Shown here one piece after another: positions 29,222 through 37,317 of a DNA stretch of 57,938 nt (the first letter of the stretch is position 1; each line of letters opens with the position of its first letter). Position numbers and translations under genes: made by a program. This DNA is from Armatimonadota bacterium (lineage in GTDB: Bacteria > Armatimonadota > UBA5829 > DSUL01): the NCBI GenBank assembly GCA_020846715.1, contig JADLDK010000039.1, forward strand, positions 1-57,938. The letters are read 5' to 3'. A model generated the notes under the pieces. That model saw nothing but the letters and a program-made list of their open reading frames with translations. It ran no database searches and was not told the origin of the DNA.

Positions 29222-30379
29222 TCACTGATCGGATACGACTCGCCGGGTCGCCTCAATCAGCACGTCAGCGACTTCCGGCCTGGAAAACTCCCTGGGCGGA
29301 CGCTGTCCATTAGCGAGCATTTCCCGCACTTTCGTTCCAGAAAGGCTGACCCGGTCCTCCGGGCCGTGCGGGCAGGACTTCGTTGAAGCCATACCCTCGC
29401 AACGATTGCACCAGAAGGAGTGTTCGAACTTCAGCAGCGTAATGCCGATGTCCTCTGCGCTGAAGTTGTTGAATATCTCCTGCGCTTCGTACGTACCGTA
29501 GTAGTTGCCCACGCCAGCGTGATCCCGTCCGACGATAAAGTGGGTGCAGCCGTAGTTCTTGCGGATGATACAGTGGAGGATAGCTTCACGCGGACCACCG
29601 TAGCGCATAGCCGCCGGCATTACGGACAGCAGAACGCGCTCGGAAGGGAAATAGTCCGCCAGTAGAACTTCGTAACATTTCATTCGAGTGTCGGCGGGAA
29701 TGTCGTCGGACTTGGTCTCGCCAACCAGCGGGTGCAGCAGCAGTCCGTCCACGATCTCAAGCGCGCATTTCAGCAGATATTCATGCGCCCGGTGTACCGG
29801 GTTGCGCGTCTGAAAACCGACGATTGTCTTCCAGCCGCGCTCGTCAAAGGCGGCGCGGGTCTGGGTTGGGGTGAGGCGATAACCGGGAAAGCTGCCGTGG
29901 CGAGGTGGGGTCACCAGCTTAAGGGAGCCGCCGGCCAGCAACTCTTTCTGCGCGTAGAGCGCTGCTACGCCGGGATGCGCCTCTTCTTCTGTCTTGAACA
30001 CTTCGCGGGCTTCCTGCTTCTTGTCGTACGCAAAGATTTCCTCAGCGTCAAAGACCGCCGCCAGGGAGCCGTCTGGAGCGTGGAGGGCGACGCGCTCGCC
30101 TTCGCTGACCTCGCCTTTGTCCACCGAAAGCGTAATCGGAATCCCCCAGGGCAGCCCGTTCATCAGGCGCATGTGGCTGCGGGAGCTCTCGTAGTCGTCG
30201 CGCTTCATGAAACCGGTCAACGGGCTGAACGCACCGATGCCGAGCATTTCGACGTCAGAATAATCGCGCAGACCAAGAGTGAGCTTCTTGAGAGTCTCAG
30301 CTTCTCGCGTCAGTTCGCGGGCTTCCTCGGAAGAGGCAAGCAGGTTGACAAGCTGTCCGCCATGTGGGATGGAACTCAA
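29222..30379 (-). CDS. sat: Sulfate adenylyltransferase (ATP sulfurylase)
   Basis: This 385-residue homo-oligomeric-type ATP sulfurylase forms adenylylsulfate from sulfate and ATP. It has a PUA-like N-terminal domain ([11 protein letters not shown]) and the nucleotide-binding motif [13 protein letters not shown] (HxxH). [12 protein letters not shown] and GRDHAGVG follow. A zinc-binding-like cysteine set ([15 protein letters not shown]) and SGTKVREML lie in the C-terminal domain. The start is a TTG with AAAGGA 8 bp upstream. No cysD/N, cysC or aprAB neighbours are seen, so assimilation versus other use cannot be judged. A TATACT -10 lies upstream at 30432-30437. Confidence 0.96.
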   Translation of the reverse strand: MSSIPHGGQLVNLLASSEEARELTREAETLKKLTLGLRDYSDVEMLGIGAFSPLTGFMKRDDYESSRSHMRLMNGLPWGIPITLSVDKGEVSEGERVALHAPDGSLAAVFDAEEIFAYDKKQEAREVFKTEEEAHPGVAALYAQKELLAGGSLKLVTPPRHGSFPGYRLTPTQTRAAFDERGWKTIVGFQTRNPVHRAHEYLLKCALEIVDGLLLHPLVGETKSDDIPADTRMKCYEVLLADYFPSERVLLSVMPAAMRYGGPREAILHCIIRKNYGCTHFIVGRDHAGVGNYYGTYEAQEIFNNFSAEDIGITLLKFEHSFWCNRCEGMASTKSCPHGPEDRVSLSGTKVREMLANGQRPPREFSRPEVADVLIEATRRVVSDQ

Positions 30380-30431
30380 GGCTGTATCCTTTCAGAAGGC
30401 GCTGGTAAAGGGAGCGCCCGGGCCACGAGGG

Positions 30432-30437
30432 AGTATA
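30432..30437 (-). promoter_or_regulatory. -10 element upstream of sat
   Basis: A minus-strand TATACT about 55 bp upstream of the sat start. It lies between sat and the M14-type gene and has no clear -35. Confidence 0.4.
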
Positions 30438-30474
30438 GCTGGAAAAGAGCGCAGGCGCGGAGGACAGGTGAGAA

Positions 30475-31278
30475 TCAGCGATCTGCTGCGCTGGGAACCG
30501 GAGCGGCCGCGAACTCCTCCGCCAGCAGACGCTTCAACACCACGTCAAAGCAGATCATCTGCATTTCGACGCGCGTGGACAGCTCCAGCTTGCCCGGGCT
30601 TTCCGTGGTGACGAGGTGAGGGCTTCCGTTCTGCCAGAGAAACACGGCTTTTGGCAGCGCGCACTTGCGCAGGCGGCCGCTTGGCCAGATGATGCCCCCT
30701 GAAGCTGGCAATCCCTCAATCCAGTCCGCCTCGTGAATGGGATAGTCTCTGGCGCGTAACTCGGCGATCATCGAATCAGCGACAGATCTGTACCCTTTGC
30801 GCGCCCGTTCGTAGAGATACATCCCGTACGTGTCCACGTCCTCGTGCAGGTCCAGCGTGAAGTCGAACGCCCGCCCGCGCAGATCGTTTTCGACGATAGC
30901 TATCTCCGCAGCCTGCTTCTCCTGGACGAATTCGCGGTTGAGGTCCAGCCCCTGCCAGTTCTCCCGGGTGTTGAGCTCGTACCCACTGGGGTTGTCGCAG
31001 GGAAAGAATAGAAAGTCGGCGTTGAGGCTATCCCGCAGCTCACCCAGCCTGGCGATGATCTTCAGCAGGCTTTCCGGCCCGGCCGGTTCATCTCCATGCA
31101 TTCCTGTGGATATACACAGCCGCTGCTTGCCCTCCCCGCAGCGCAGATGCATTCTGTAGAGGGTGTACTCACCGATATCCGACTGGATTTTTCCGATATC
31201 TGTTATCTGTGCGCCAGCAGTTCTCGCGGTTTCTGCGTAGCGTTCAATGAGCTTCTCGTATGAGCGCTGTTTCTCCAT
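30475..31278 (-). CDS. M14-type zinc carboxypeptidase / succinylglutamate desuccinylase-like protein
   Basis: This 267-residue protein has zinc ligands HGDE (His61, Glu64) and DLHED (His145). The substrate-binding pattern NPSGYELNTREN...DLNREF is that of the AstE/AspA subfamily of metallopeptidase family M14. Members remove acyl or amino acid groups from small molecules or from peptidoglycan-type peptides. It could be a deacylase or a murein tripeptide carboxypeptidase; the substrate is not readable. The predicted promoter at 31291-31321 would give an almost leaderless mRNA. It shares orientation with sat, 95 bp away. Confidence 0.85.
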   Translation of the reverse strand: MEKQRSYEKLIERYAETARTAGAQITDIGKIQSDIGEYTLYRMHLRCGEGKQRLCISTGMHGDEPAGPESLLKIIARLGELRDSLNADFLFFPCDNPSGYELNTRENWQGLDLNREFVQEKQAAEIAIVENDLRGRAFDFTLDLHEDVDTYGMYLYERARKGYRSVADSMIAELRARDYPIHEADWIEGLPASGGIIWPSGRLRKCALPKAVFLWQNGSPHLVTTESPGKLELSTRVEMQMICFDVVLKRLLAEEFAAAPVPSAADR

Positions 31279-31290
31279 CTTCTATCAGAA

Positions 31291-31321
31291 AGTATAGCCA
31301 AAGGCCGCGAACTGATGCCAA
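31291..31321 (-). promoter_or_regulatory. Promoter for the M14-type gene
   Basis: On the minus strand TTGGCA (31316-31321), 19 bp, TATACT (31291-31296). The expected start of transcription is only about 6-8 nt before the ATG at 31278. Confidence 0.45.
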
Positions 31322-31591
31322 AAGTGGACTATCGCGGTCGAAAAGGTTGGGACAGAGATGACGCGGAAGCCCATCCGCCACTTCTCAGCTCTGCAATCTC
31401 CCGTTTGGGTCTGCGGTCACCTCTTGCCTCCGGACGCCAGCGCCGCGCCCTGTTTTGTCACTCTATACGTCGTGCTTTTGTAGTCTTGACGCCATGAACA
31501 GCGCTGGAGGCTACAGGCGGCAGCCAGGCCTGCTCCGGTTCGAGTAAAATACCTTATCCAGCAGGTAGATGTAATCGTTTCCGCAAAATGC

Positions 31592-31621
31592 TTGCTCAGG
31601 TTGTGTTGTGGATGATATTAT
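31592..31621 (+). promoter_or_regulatory. Weak promoter upstream of the second prepilin
   Basis: TTGCTC, 18 bp, TATTAT; it would place the 14-bp tandem repeats in the 5' untranslated region. Confidence 0.35.
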
Positions 31622-31666
31622 TGCGGTAGGCCAATGGCTGCAGGCAACTGCTTAGGCATTCTGCCT

Positions 31667-31731
31667 AGGCAAACTGCCTCAGGCAAACTGCCGGAGGCAA
31701 ACTGCCGGAGGCAAACTGCCGGAGGCAGAAT
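31667..31731 (+). repeat. 14-bp tandem repeats in the prepilin leader
   Basis: AGGCAAACTGCCGG is repeated head to tail: one variant copy at 31667-31680, three perfect copies at 31681-31722 and a partial copy to about 31731. Degenerate copies start near 31641. Each unit contains GGCA...TGCC, so every copy can form a small hairpin, and each carries a GGAGG-like junction with the next. The unit is not a multiple of three, so it is not a coding repeat. Confidence 0.85.
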
Positions 31732-32575
31732 GAATCACGCCGTTCGCCTCACCGTGCCTCAGACGCCGGAGTCCAACTGGGAGGCTTCTACTGACATGTC
31801 GCTCCGTGAATCCAAAATCAACACTGAAAAGTCCGTCGTGAAAAGGCGCTCTGGCCTGCGCGGCTTTACGCTCATTGAGCTTCTGGTCGTGATTGCCATC
31901 ATCGCTATTCTGGCGGCTATCCTCTTTCCCGTTTTTGCGCAGGCCCGGGAGCGAAGCCGCACAGTCGCCTGCCTGAGTAACGTGGGTCAGATTACGCGGG
32001 CAGTCATGCAGTACGCCAACGACTACAACGGGTTCTGGCCATCGTGCTGTGATTTCGAAGATGTCAACGGACACCAGGGGGAGCCTGGCATCAATCCGGG
32101 CCGCTACATCTGGGTGCTGTTGAAGGACTACACCAAGAGCGCTGAATTGTGGCGCTGTCCGTCTGACAAGGGGATGACCTGGCGCACAGGTGGCCCGAAC
32201 GGCGCCGCAGGCAGCAAAGTCAAGAACTGCTACAAGGCGTACGGCTCCAGCTATGTGACCAACTACAGCAACACGTATTATCCCCGTGGCGTTCTCAAGC
32301 CGTGCAAGATGGATCAGGCGCGCGATCTCACCAAGGCGATGGTGGTGTTTGATGTGTGGCAGACGTCCAGTAACGGCCCGGACAGTGAGAAGGCATGGAA
32401 CTCTCAGTGGCACACGCGGCGCTTCCCGGACGCATCGTGGAATATCGGTTTCTTCGACGGGCACGCTCGCAACCTCACTTTTCAGGAGATACGCTATCCC
32501 AAAGACGCTCCCACCACCGAGACCTGGCTGTTCAGCGCTTACTGGTGCCGGCCAGACGCCCCGCCAGGATACTGA
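31730..32575 (+). CDS. Type IV pilin-like prepilin, second copy (DUF1559-like)
   Basis: This protein (281 residues) is of the same family as the one at 9921: [35 protein letters not shown], then ACLSNVGQI. The globular part contains conserved WRCPSDKG and a C-terminal FFDGHARNL. The cysteine pairs and the C-terminal DGH segment match the first copy, although overall identity looks modest. The start is placed at the ATG at 31730 with GGAGG 4 bp upstream; an ATG at 31796 with GGGAGG 11 bp upstream would give a shorter, more usual leader peptide. The NlpC/P60 gene begins 15 bp after it. Confidence 0.9.
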   Translation: MNHAVRLTVPQTPESNWEASTDMSLRESKINTEKSVVKRRSGLRGFTLIELLVVIAIIAILAAILFPVFAQARERSRTVACLSNVGQITRAVMQYANDYNGFWPSCCDFEDVNGHQGEPGINPGRYIWVLLKDYTKSAELWRCPSDKGMTWRTGGPNGAAGSKVKNCYKAYGSSYVTNYSNTYYPRGVLKPCKMDQARDLTKAMVVFDVWQTSSNGPDSEKAWNSQWHTRRFPDASWNIGFFDGHARNLTFQEIRYPKDAPTTETWLFSAYWCRPDAPPGY

Positions 32576-32590
32576 GGTCTGACTGCGCCT

Positions 32591-33442
32591 ATGAATCAGC
32601 CGCTGGTTATCGCCAAGAACGTCGTCAACGTTCACCTTGAACCCTCTGGAGAAACGGAGCTTGTTACGCAGGCGATCATGGGTCAGCCGGCCTGGCTGCT
32701 CGAAGAACAGGGTGAGTGGTCGCATGTGCGCCTCTGGGACAGCTATACAGGCTGGCTGCGCAGCCACTTTGTCCGTCCTCTGGAGCGCGAGGGCTATCCC
32801 CGCTCAGCCTACGCGCGTGTGAAGCCGTTGATTGTGGACGTTCGCGCCGAGCCGAAAGCTTTTGCCCCTATTCTTACCAAGCTGGTGGTGACAACAGAGG
32901 TGGAGACGGGCGAGGTCACTTCCGATCTGGTGGAGCTGAAGCTCCCTGACGGACAAAGTGGATGGGTACGCGCAAAAGATGTAGATCTGCGGCAGGACTC
33001 TACGCCGCTGCCGTGCAAACCGCGAGGAGATGTGCTCGTAAACCATGCGAAAAAGTTCATTGGCACGCCATATCTATGGGGCGGCACGACACCGTTTGGC
33101 ATAGACTGCAGCGGCTTTGTGCAGATGTGCCACCGGATGTGCGGCTGCCAGCTTCTGCGGGACGCGGGGATTCAGGCGCAGGACGAACGAGCCCAACCCC
33201 TAGAGCCGGAGCAGCTTCGCGAGGGAGATCTGGTCTTCTTCGCGCGATTGGGTGACACGGTGAAAGAGCGCATAACGCATGTCGGGATGTACATCGGAAA
33301 TGGTGAGTTCATTCACTCCAACGGCGGAAGCTGGGGCGTTATCATCTCGAAGCTCTTTGAAGGGGAGTTTCTGGATCGCTACTGGGGAGCGCGGCGCATG
33401 AGTTTTTCGTCTGCTCCCGCCACTGCGTGCGAGGCTCAGTGA
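32591..33442 (+). CDS. NlpC/P60 (C40) cell-wall endopeptidase with SH3-type domains, YkfC-like
   Basis: The 283 residues hold two bacterial SH3-like domains (about 1-65 and 75-135) and a C-terminal NlpC/P60 domain. Its catalytic residues are Cys173 (DCSGFV), His230 (ITHVGMYIG) and His242 (FIHSNGG). No signal peptide is seen, so it looks cytosolic, like YkfC, which cleaves gamma-D-Glu bonds in imported murein peptides. The stop overlaps the GTG start of the first ABC permease, so peptidase and transporter are made together. A role in recycling cell-wall material is an inference from this linkage. Confidence 0.9.
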   Translation: MNQPLVIAKNVVNVHLEPSGETELVTQAIMGQPAWLLEEQGEWSHVRLWDSYTGWLRSHFVRPLEREGYPRSAYARVKPLIVDVRAEPKAFAPILTKLVVTTEVETGEVTSDLVELKLPDGQSGWVRAKDVDLRQDSTPLPCKPRGDVLVNHAKKFIGTPYLWGGTTPFGIDCSGFVQMCHRMCGCQLLRDAGIQAQDERAQPLEPEQLREGDLVFFARLGDTVKERITHVGMYIGNGEFIHSNGGSWGVIISKLFEGEFLDRYWGARRMSFSSAPATACEAQ

Positions 33443-34377
33443 GCTCTTCTCCACCTTCTGCCGCTGGAAGGCGCAAGTGGTCGCTCTCCCGGCGCGAGGC
33501 TATTGACGGCTATATCTTCATAGCTCCCTGGATTATCGGCTTTCTGGTCTTTACGCTTGGGCCGATGCTGTTCTCCCTCTACGTGAGCCTGTGCGACTGG
33601 GACATGCTCAATCCGCCGCGCTTTGTCGGGCTGGACAACTATCGCCAGATGTTCGGGCACGACTTCCGCTTCGTCAAGTCCCTGGGCGTTACGATGAAGT
33701 ACACAGCCATGTCGCTGCCCATCGGCGTGATCACGTCGCTGTCTATCGCCGTCCTGCTAAATCAGCGTGTCAAGGGGCTCACATTCTTCCGCGCCATCTT
33801 CTATCTGCCTGCCATTCTGCCTGGAGTGGCCGTGGCTATGCTGTGGAAGTGGATTTTCAACCCGGACTCCGGCATCATCAATCTGATTCTGGCGAAGTTT
33901 GGCATTCACGGTCCGCAGTGGCTCACAAGTCCGGAGTGGGCGATCCCGGCTTTCGTGATCATGAGTCTCTGGGGCGCGGGCGCTGGAATGATCATCTACC
34001 TGGCGGGCCTGCAGAGTGTGCCGACGCAGCTTTACGAAGCGGCGGAGCTGGACGGGGCGGCGGCGTGGGGCAAGTTCGTTAACGTGACGCTTCCCATGAT
34101 CAGCCCCACTATCTTCTTCAATGTCGTCATGGGGATCATCGCCAGCTTTCAGGTATTTGTCAGCGCTTTCGTCATCACTGGCGGCGCGGGAAGCCCCGCC
34201 TACAGCACTCTGTTTTACGTGCTCTATCTGTACCAGAAGGCGTTTCAGTATTTCAGCATGGGTTACGCCTGCGCGATGGCGTGGATTCTTTTTCTGGTGA
34301 TTCTGGCGCTGACGCTGGTAGTATTCGGGACAAGCAAACGCTGGGTGTACTACGAGGGTGAGAGGGCGCGGGGATGA
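33439..34377 (+). CDS. ABC transporter permease, MalF/UgpA (CUT1) type
   Basis: This 312-residue inner-membrane protein has six TM helices. The CUT1 EAA loop EAAELDGAAAWGKFVNVTLPMISPT sits near residue 210 and contacts the ATPase. The GTG at 33439 overlaps the NlpC stop (GTGA), and the stop overlaps the next permease (ATGA). It would import sugars or other oligomers with a binding protein and ATPase, neither of which lies nearby. The substrate is unknown. Confidence 0.93.
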   Translation: MSSSPPSAAGRRKWSLSRREAIDGYIFIAPWIIGFLVFTLGPMLFSLYVSLCDWDMLNPPRFVGLDNYRQMFGHDFRFVKSLGVTMKYTAMSLPIGVITSLSIAVLLNQRVKGLTFFRAIFYLPAILPGVAVAMLWKWIFNPDSGIINLILAKFGIHGPQWLTSPEWAIPAFVIMSLWGAGAGMIIYLAGLQSVPTQLYEAAELDGAAAWGKFVNVTLPMISPTIFFNVVMGIIASFQVFVSAFVITGGAGSPAYSTLFYVLYLYQKAFQYFSMGYACAMAWILFLVILALTLVVFGTSKRWVYYEGERARG

Positions 34378-35462
34378 GCGCGGCTCCAGCGCATGGAAGT
34401 CTTTACGCCAGCCGCCGCAGAAGTGAGGCGCGCGGACGCGCGGTGGCTTACGCCCTGCTGCTTGCGGGCACAGCAGTGTTCCTGATTCCCTTTGCCTTTA
34501 TGCTGTCCACATCGCTGAAGGACAAAGATCAGATCTTCAGCCGCAACATCGAGTGGATTCCGAGGCGTCAGGTCGTTGTGAAGGTGGGAAAATCCGAGTA
34601 TCCGGTCTATCGCACTTCCGGTGACAAGCCGCTGTATCTCGCGATGCTTGAGCGGCTGCCGGCGGGAAAGCTGCGCCTGGCCGTGCTTGGCCGGGAGCGC
34701 CCCGATACTCTGCCATATCTTCCCGCACAGACGCAGACGCTCAGTGAGGACAGCGTCGCGCCGGTCAAGACATGGGGGGCCCGTTGGCAGAACTACACGG
34801 AGGCGCTCACACCGCCCAATTTCCGCTTTCTGTTGTATCTGCGCAACACGCTGCTCATCACCTTTTTTGCGTTGGTGGGGCAGGTGGCAAGCTGTTGCCT
34901 GGTCGCCTTTGGATTCGCGCGACTGCGCTTTCCGGGGCGCAACGCTCTGTTTATTGTCTTGCTTTCGACGATGATGCTCCCGGCACAGGTAACTATGGTG
35001 CCGCTCTTCAAGATATTTGTCACGCTTGGGTGGTACGACACCTTCCTGCCCCTCACCGTACCGGCTTTTTTTGCGACGTCAGGGTTTTTTGTCTTTCTCT
35101 TGCGCCAGTACTTCATGAGCATCCCTCTGGAGATGGACGAAGCGGCCAGAATTGACGGGGCATCCACGGCGCAGGTGTTCGGGCGGGTGATTCTGCCCCA
35201 GATAAAGCCGGCTGTAGCGACGGTAGCGATCTTCAGCTTCATGGGGCACTGGAATGACTTTCTCGGCCCACTGATTTATCTGGGAAACCCTGATCTGCGC
35301 ACGCTTGCGCTGGGGCTGTATGCGTTTCAGGGAGAGCACTCGGTGGATGTGCAGCTGCTGATGGCGGCGGCCACTGTCGTCATGCTCCCGCTTCTGGCTC
35401 TCTTCGCCGCCGCCCAGCGCTACTTCATTCAGGGTGTGGTTATCTCAGGCGTAAAAGGCTGA
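34374..35462 (+). CDS. ABC transporter permease, MalG/UgpE (CUT1) type, with enlarged periplasmic loop
   Basis: The 362 residues include a normal MalG core with the EAA loop EMDEAARIDGASTAQVFGRVILPQ near residue 250. After TM1 (STSLKDKDQIF) an insertion of about 60-70 residues precedes the usual WQNYTEALTPPNFRFLLYLRNTL. The inserted residues include VVVKVGKSEYPVYRTSGDK and are predicted periplasmic. It partners with the preceding permease; translation is coupled through ATGA. The insertion could shape contact with a matching binding protein. Confidence 0.93.
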   Translation: MSAAPAHGSLYASRRRSEARGRAVAYALLLAGTAVFLIPFAFMLSTSLKDKDQIFSRNIEWIPRRQVVVKVGKSEYPVYRTSGDKPLYLAMLERLPAGKLRLAVLGRERPDTLPYLPAQTQTLSEDSVAPVKTWGARWQNYTEALTPPNFRFLLYLRNTLLITFFALVGQVASCCLVAFGFARLRFPGRNALFIVLLSTMMLPAQVTMVPLFKIFVTLGWYDTFLPLTVPAFFATSGFFVFLLRQYFMSIPLEMDEAARIDGASTAQVFGRVILPQIKPAVATVAIFSFMGHWNDFLGPLIYLGNPDLRTLALGLYAFQGEHSVDVQLLMAAATVVMLPLLALFAAAQRYFIQGVVISGVKG

Positions 35463-35492
35463 GATAAGTCGCTTCGATGTGGGCCTCCCGCC

Positions 35493-37214
35493 TCACTTTG
35501 AGTGGGGCGTCAGCTTCACAGCGTCCGCCACCACATTGCCGTTGGCGTTGTTAGTGAAGGTTATCTCCGCGCGTTGCCCACCGGCGAAGGTGAAGGTTCC
35601 AATCTTCTTCCATGCGCCTTTGGCTTTGCTGAGATCAACGTGTACAGTCTTGAGGCCAGCTCGGGAGCGCACGGTAACCGGCGCGTTGGTGGCGTGGTCT
35701 TCATTGGCGTCGGCGCTGACGTAGACGTAAACGTCGTAGCTGCCCGTGCGGGGGATGAGTGGGCGGAAGGTGGCGCGTTCTGTGCCGCTGCCCTTCCATG
35801 CCCAGTGCGTGCCCAGATGATAGGTTCCGGGGTGCCTGGTTTGAATCCAGCCCTTGGTGAACGAGACTTCTGGCAGTCCATCAGAATCGTCCACGACAAT
35901 TGCGCCTTTCTGCTCGACTGGACGCTTTGGTTCAGCGTTGAGTCCCACCTGCAGGCTCGCACTTGCAGGGTTTGTAACTTTCACATTGCCTGCGACGTGA
36001 TTGCCCATAAAGATTGCGCTCTGGGCGTCTGCGCGCAGGTTCATCTGCGGCGCGTCTTTCATGAAGTACGATGCGCTCACTGTCACCTTGCCGCCTGAGA
36101 CGTCAATAGCGGGGACGCTCTGATTGGCGGTATCCCACTCCACAAAGTTGCATGCGTTGAAGGTGAGGTTGCCTCTGCCGGCAATAGAAGCGATCTGGTA
36201 GCCCGGCCCCCAGAAGGAACAGTTTGAGAACTGTACTGTGCCCGTGTGTGTATCTTTGACGACTACTTCCGTAGGTTTGGGCCCGCCCATGGCTACAAAC
36301 TCGCCGTTGGTGATAAGAAGCCCGAAAAGCTGGGTCTCTTCCACGAGCACCGCAATGTTGGCAGCGTCAGCCGCGATACCCAGAAGGTTGCCGTTCATTG
36401 CGCCGTCTTTGGTCTTGATGAACCTGTAACCCACCCGGTAGCCAAAGCAGAAGGTGTTGAACACGTACTCCCAGTCTGTGCGCCCGAAGATAAAAGCTTC
36501 TCCGTTCTTCCATAGCCAATCACGGATGCCAGTTTTTTCCTCCCATGTCCAGAAGGGCCAGAAGTGGACGTTCTCAATGCGCCCGATGTCAAGACATTTG
36601 TCCACAAAAATGCCTCGCCGCAGAGGTTGGCCGTACAGATTGCGAATGTAGTGCCGCCCGCTCGGGTTTGTGCCGAAGTCCACGGCCTGGTAGGGATTCA
36701 CGAGCAGGCAGTCAATAATCGCGCAGTTGTCGCCGGGAGCGTTGCGCACGCACCAGGGGTAGGCGGCGATTTTTGACGGGTCCTGATTTGGATAAAAGAC
36801 CGTCAATCCTTTGATGGTTGAGTTGGCGTTCAGGGTGATGAAGGCGGGACCCTCCTCGGAGCCGGCGCCTTCCACAGCCAGAAGTGTGGCGCCCTTGTTC
36901 TGCGTCCAGGAGGTCGGAGAGCGCCATACGCCTTCCAGAGTCACCATCGCAGGCACAGTGAGGTGAGTCTTTATCATGTAGTTGCCAGCGGGAACCGAGA
37001 CGATACCGCCTTTCCCGGCAAGCGTTTTCATCGCCGCCTCAAAGGCGCCTGTATCGTCAGTCCGGCCGTCACCCTTCGCGCCGAAGTCGCGCACGTTTAC
37101 TGTCAGGGATGACGCGACCTCAGAGGGCGTAACCGCAAACGCAGGCAGACAGCCTGTGGCCAGAGCAGCCGCGCCAATGGCGCAGGCGAAAATCGGTGTC
37201 AAGAAAGGTTTCAT
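35493..37214 (-). CDS. Secreted pectate-lyase-fold protein with C-terminal golvesin-like domain
   Basis: This 573-residue protein has a signal peptide (MKPFLTPIFACAIGAAALATGCLPAFA) and then VNVRDFGAKGDGRTDDTGAFEAAM. That is the start signature of the pectate-lyase superfamily (GH28/phage tail-spike type) beta-helix. The right-handed beta-helix continues to about residue 450. The C-terminal 120 residues (HWAWKGSGTERATFRPLIPRTGSYDVYVYV ... GNVVADAVKL) resemble the golvesin/xanthan-lyase C-terminal domain. It likely acts on extracellular polysaccharide. The start is the ATG at 37214; the frame runs upstream to 37406 without a plausible start. No ribosome binding site is strong. The following beta-helix gene is in the same orientation, 103 bp upstream. 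Confidence 0.85.
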   Translation of the reverse strand: MKPFLTPIFACAIGAAALATGCLPAFAVTPSEVASSLTVNVRDFGAKGDGRTDDTGAFEAAMKTLAGKGGIVSVPAGNYMIKTHLTVPAMVTLEGVWRSPTSWTQNKGATLLAVEGAGSEEGPAFITLNANSTIKGLTVFYPNQDPSKIAAYPWCVRNAPGDNCAIIDCLLVNPYQAVDFGTNPSGRHYIRNLYGQPLRRGIFVDKCLDIGRIENVHFWPFWTWEEKTGIRDWLWKNGEAFIFGRTDWEYVFNTFCFGYRVGYRFIKTKDGAMNGNLLGIAADAANIAVLVEETQLFGLLITNGEFVAMGGPKPTEVVVKDTHTGTVQFSNCSFWGPGYQIASIAGRGNLTFNACNFVEWDTANQSVPAIDVSGGKVTVSASYFMKDAPQMNLRADAQSAIFMGNHVAGNVKVTNPASASLQVGLNAEPKRPVEQKGAIVVDDSDGLPEVSFTKGWIQTRHPGTYHLGTHWAWKGSGTERATFRPLIPRTGSYDVYVYVSADANEDHATNAPVTVRSRAGLKTVHVDLSKAKGAWKKIGTFTFAGGQRAEITFTNNANGNVVADAVKLTPHSK

Positions 37215-37317
37215 GCTTGCTGTCTTAGCCAGACCTCCCCCAGAGTCCTGCCAGACAGCCGCCAGACCAATCGCTTCGGCTGTTCGCGTGCAACGGCCTG
37301 GCGTCTGAGCGCTGAGC

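Noticed and set aside
31641..31731. Possible CRISPR array
   Set aside because: The 14-bp units are contiguous with no spacers, and no cas genes are present.
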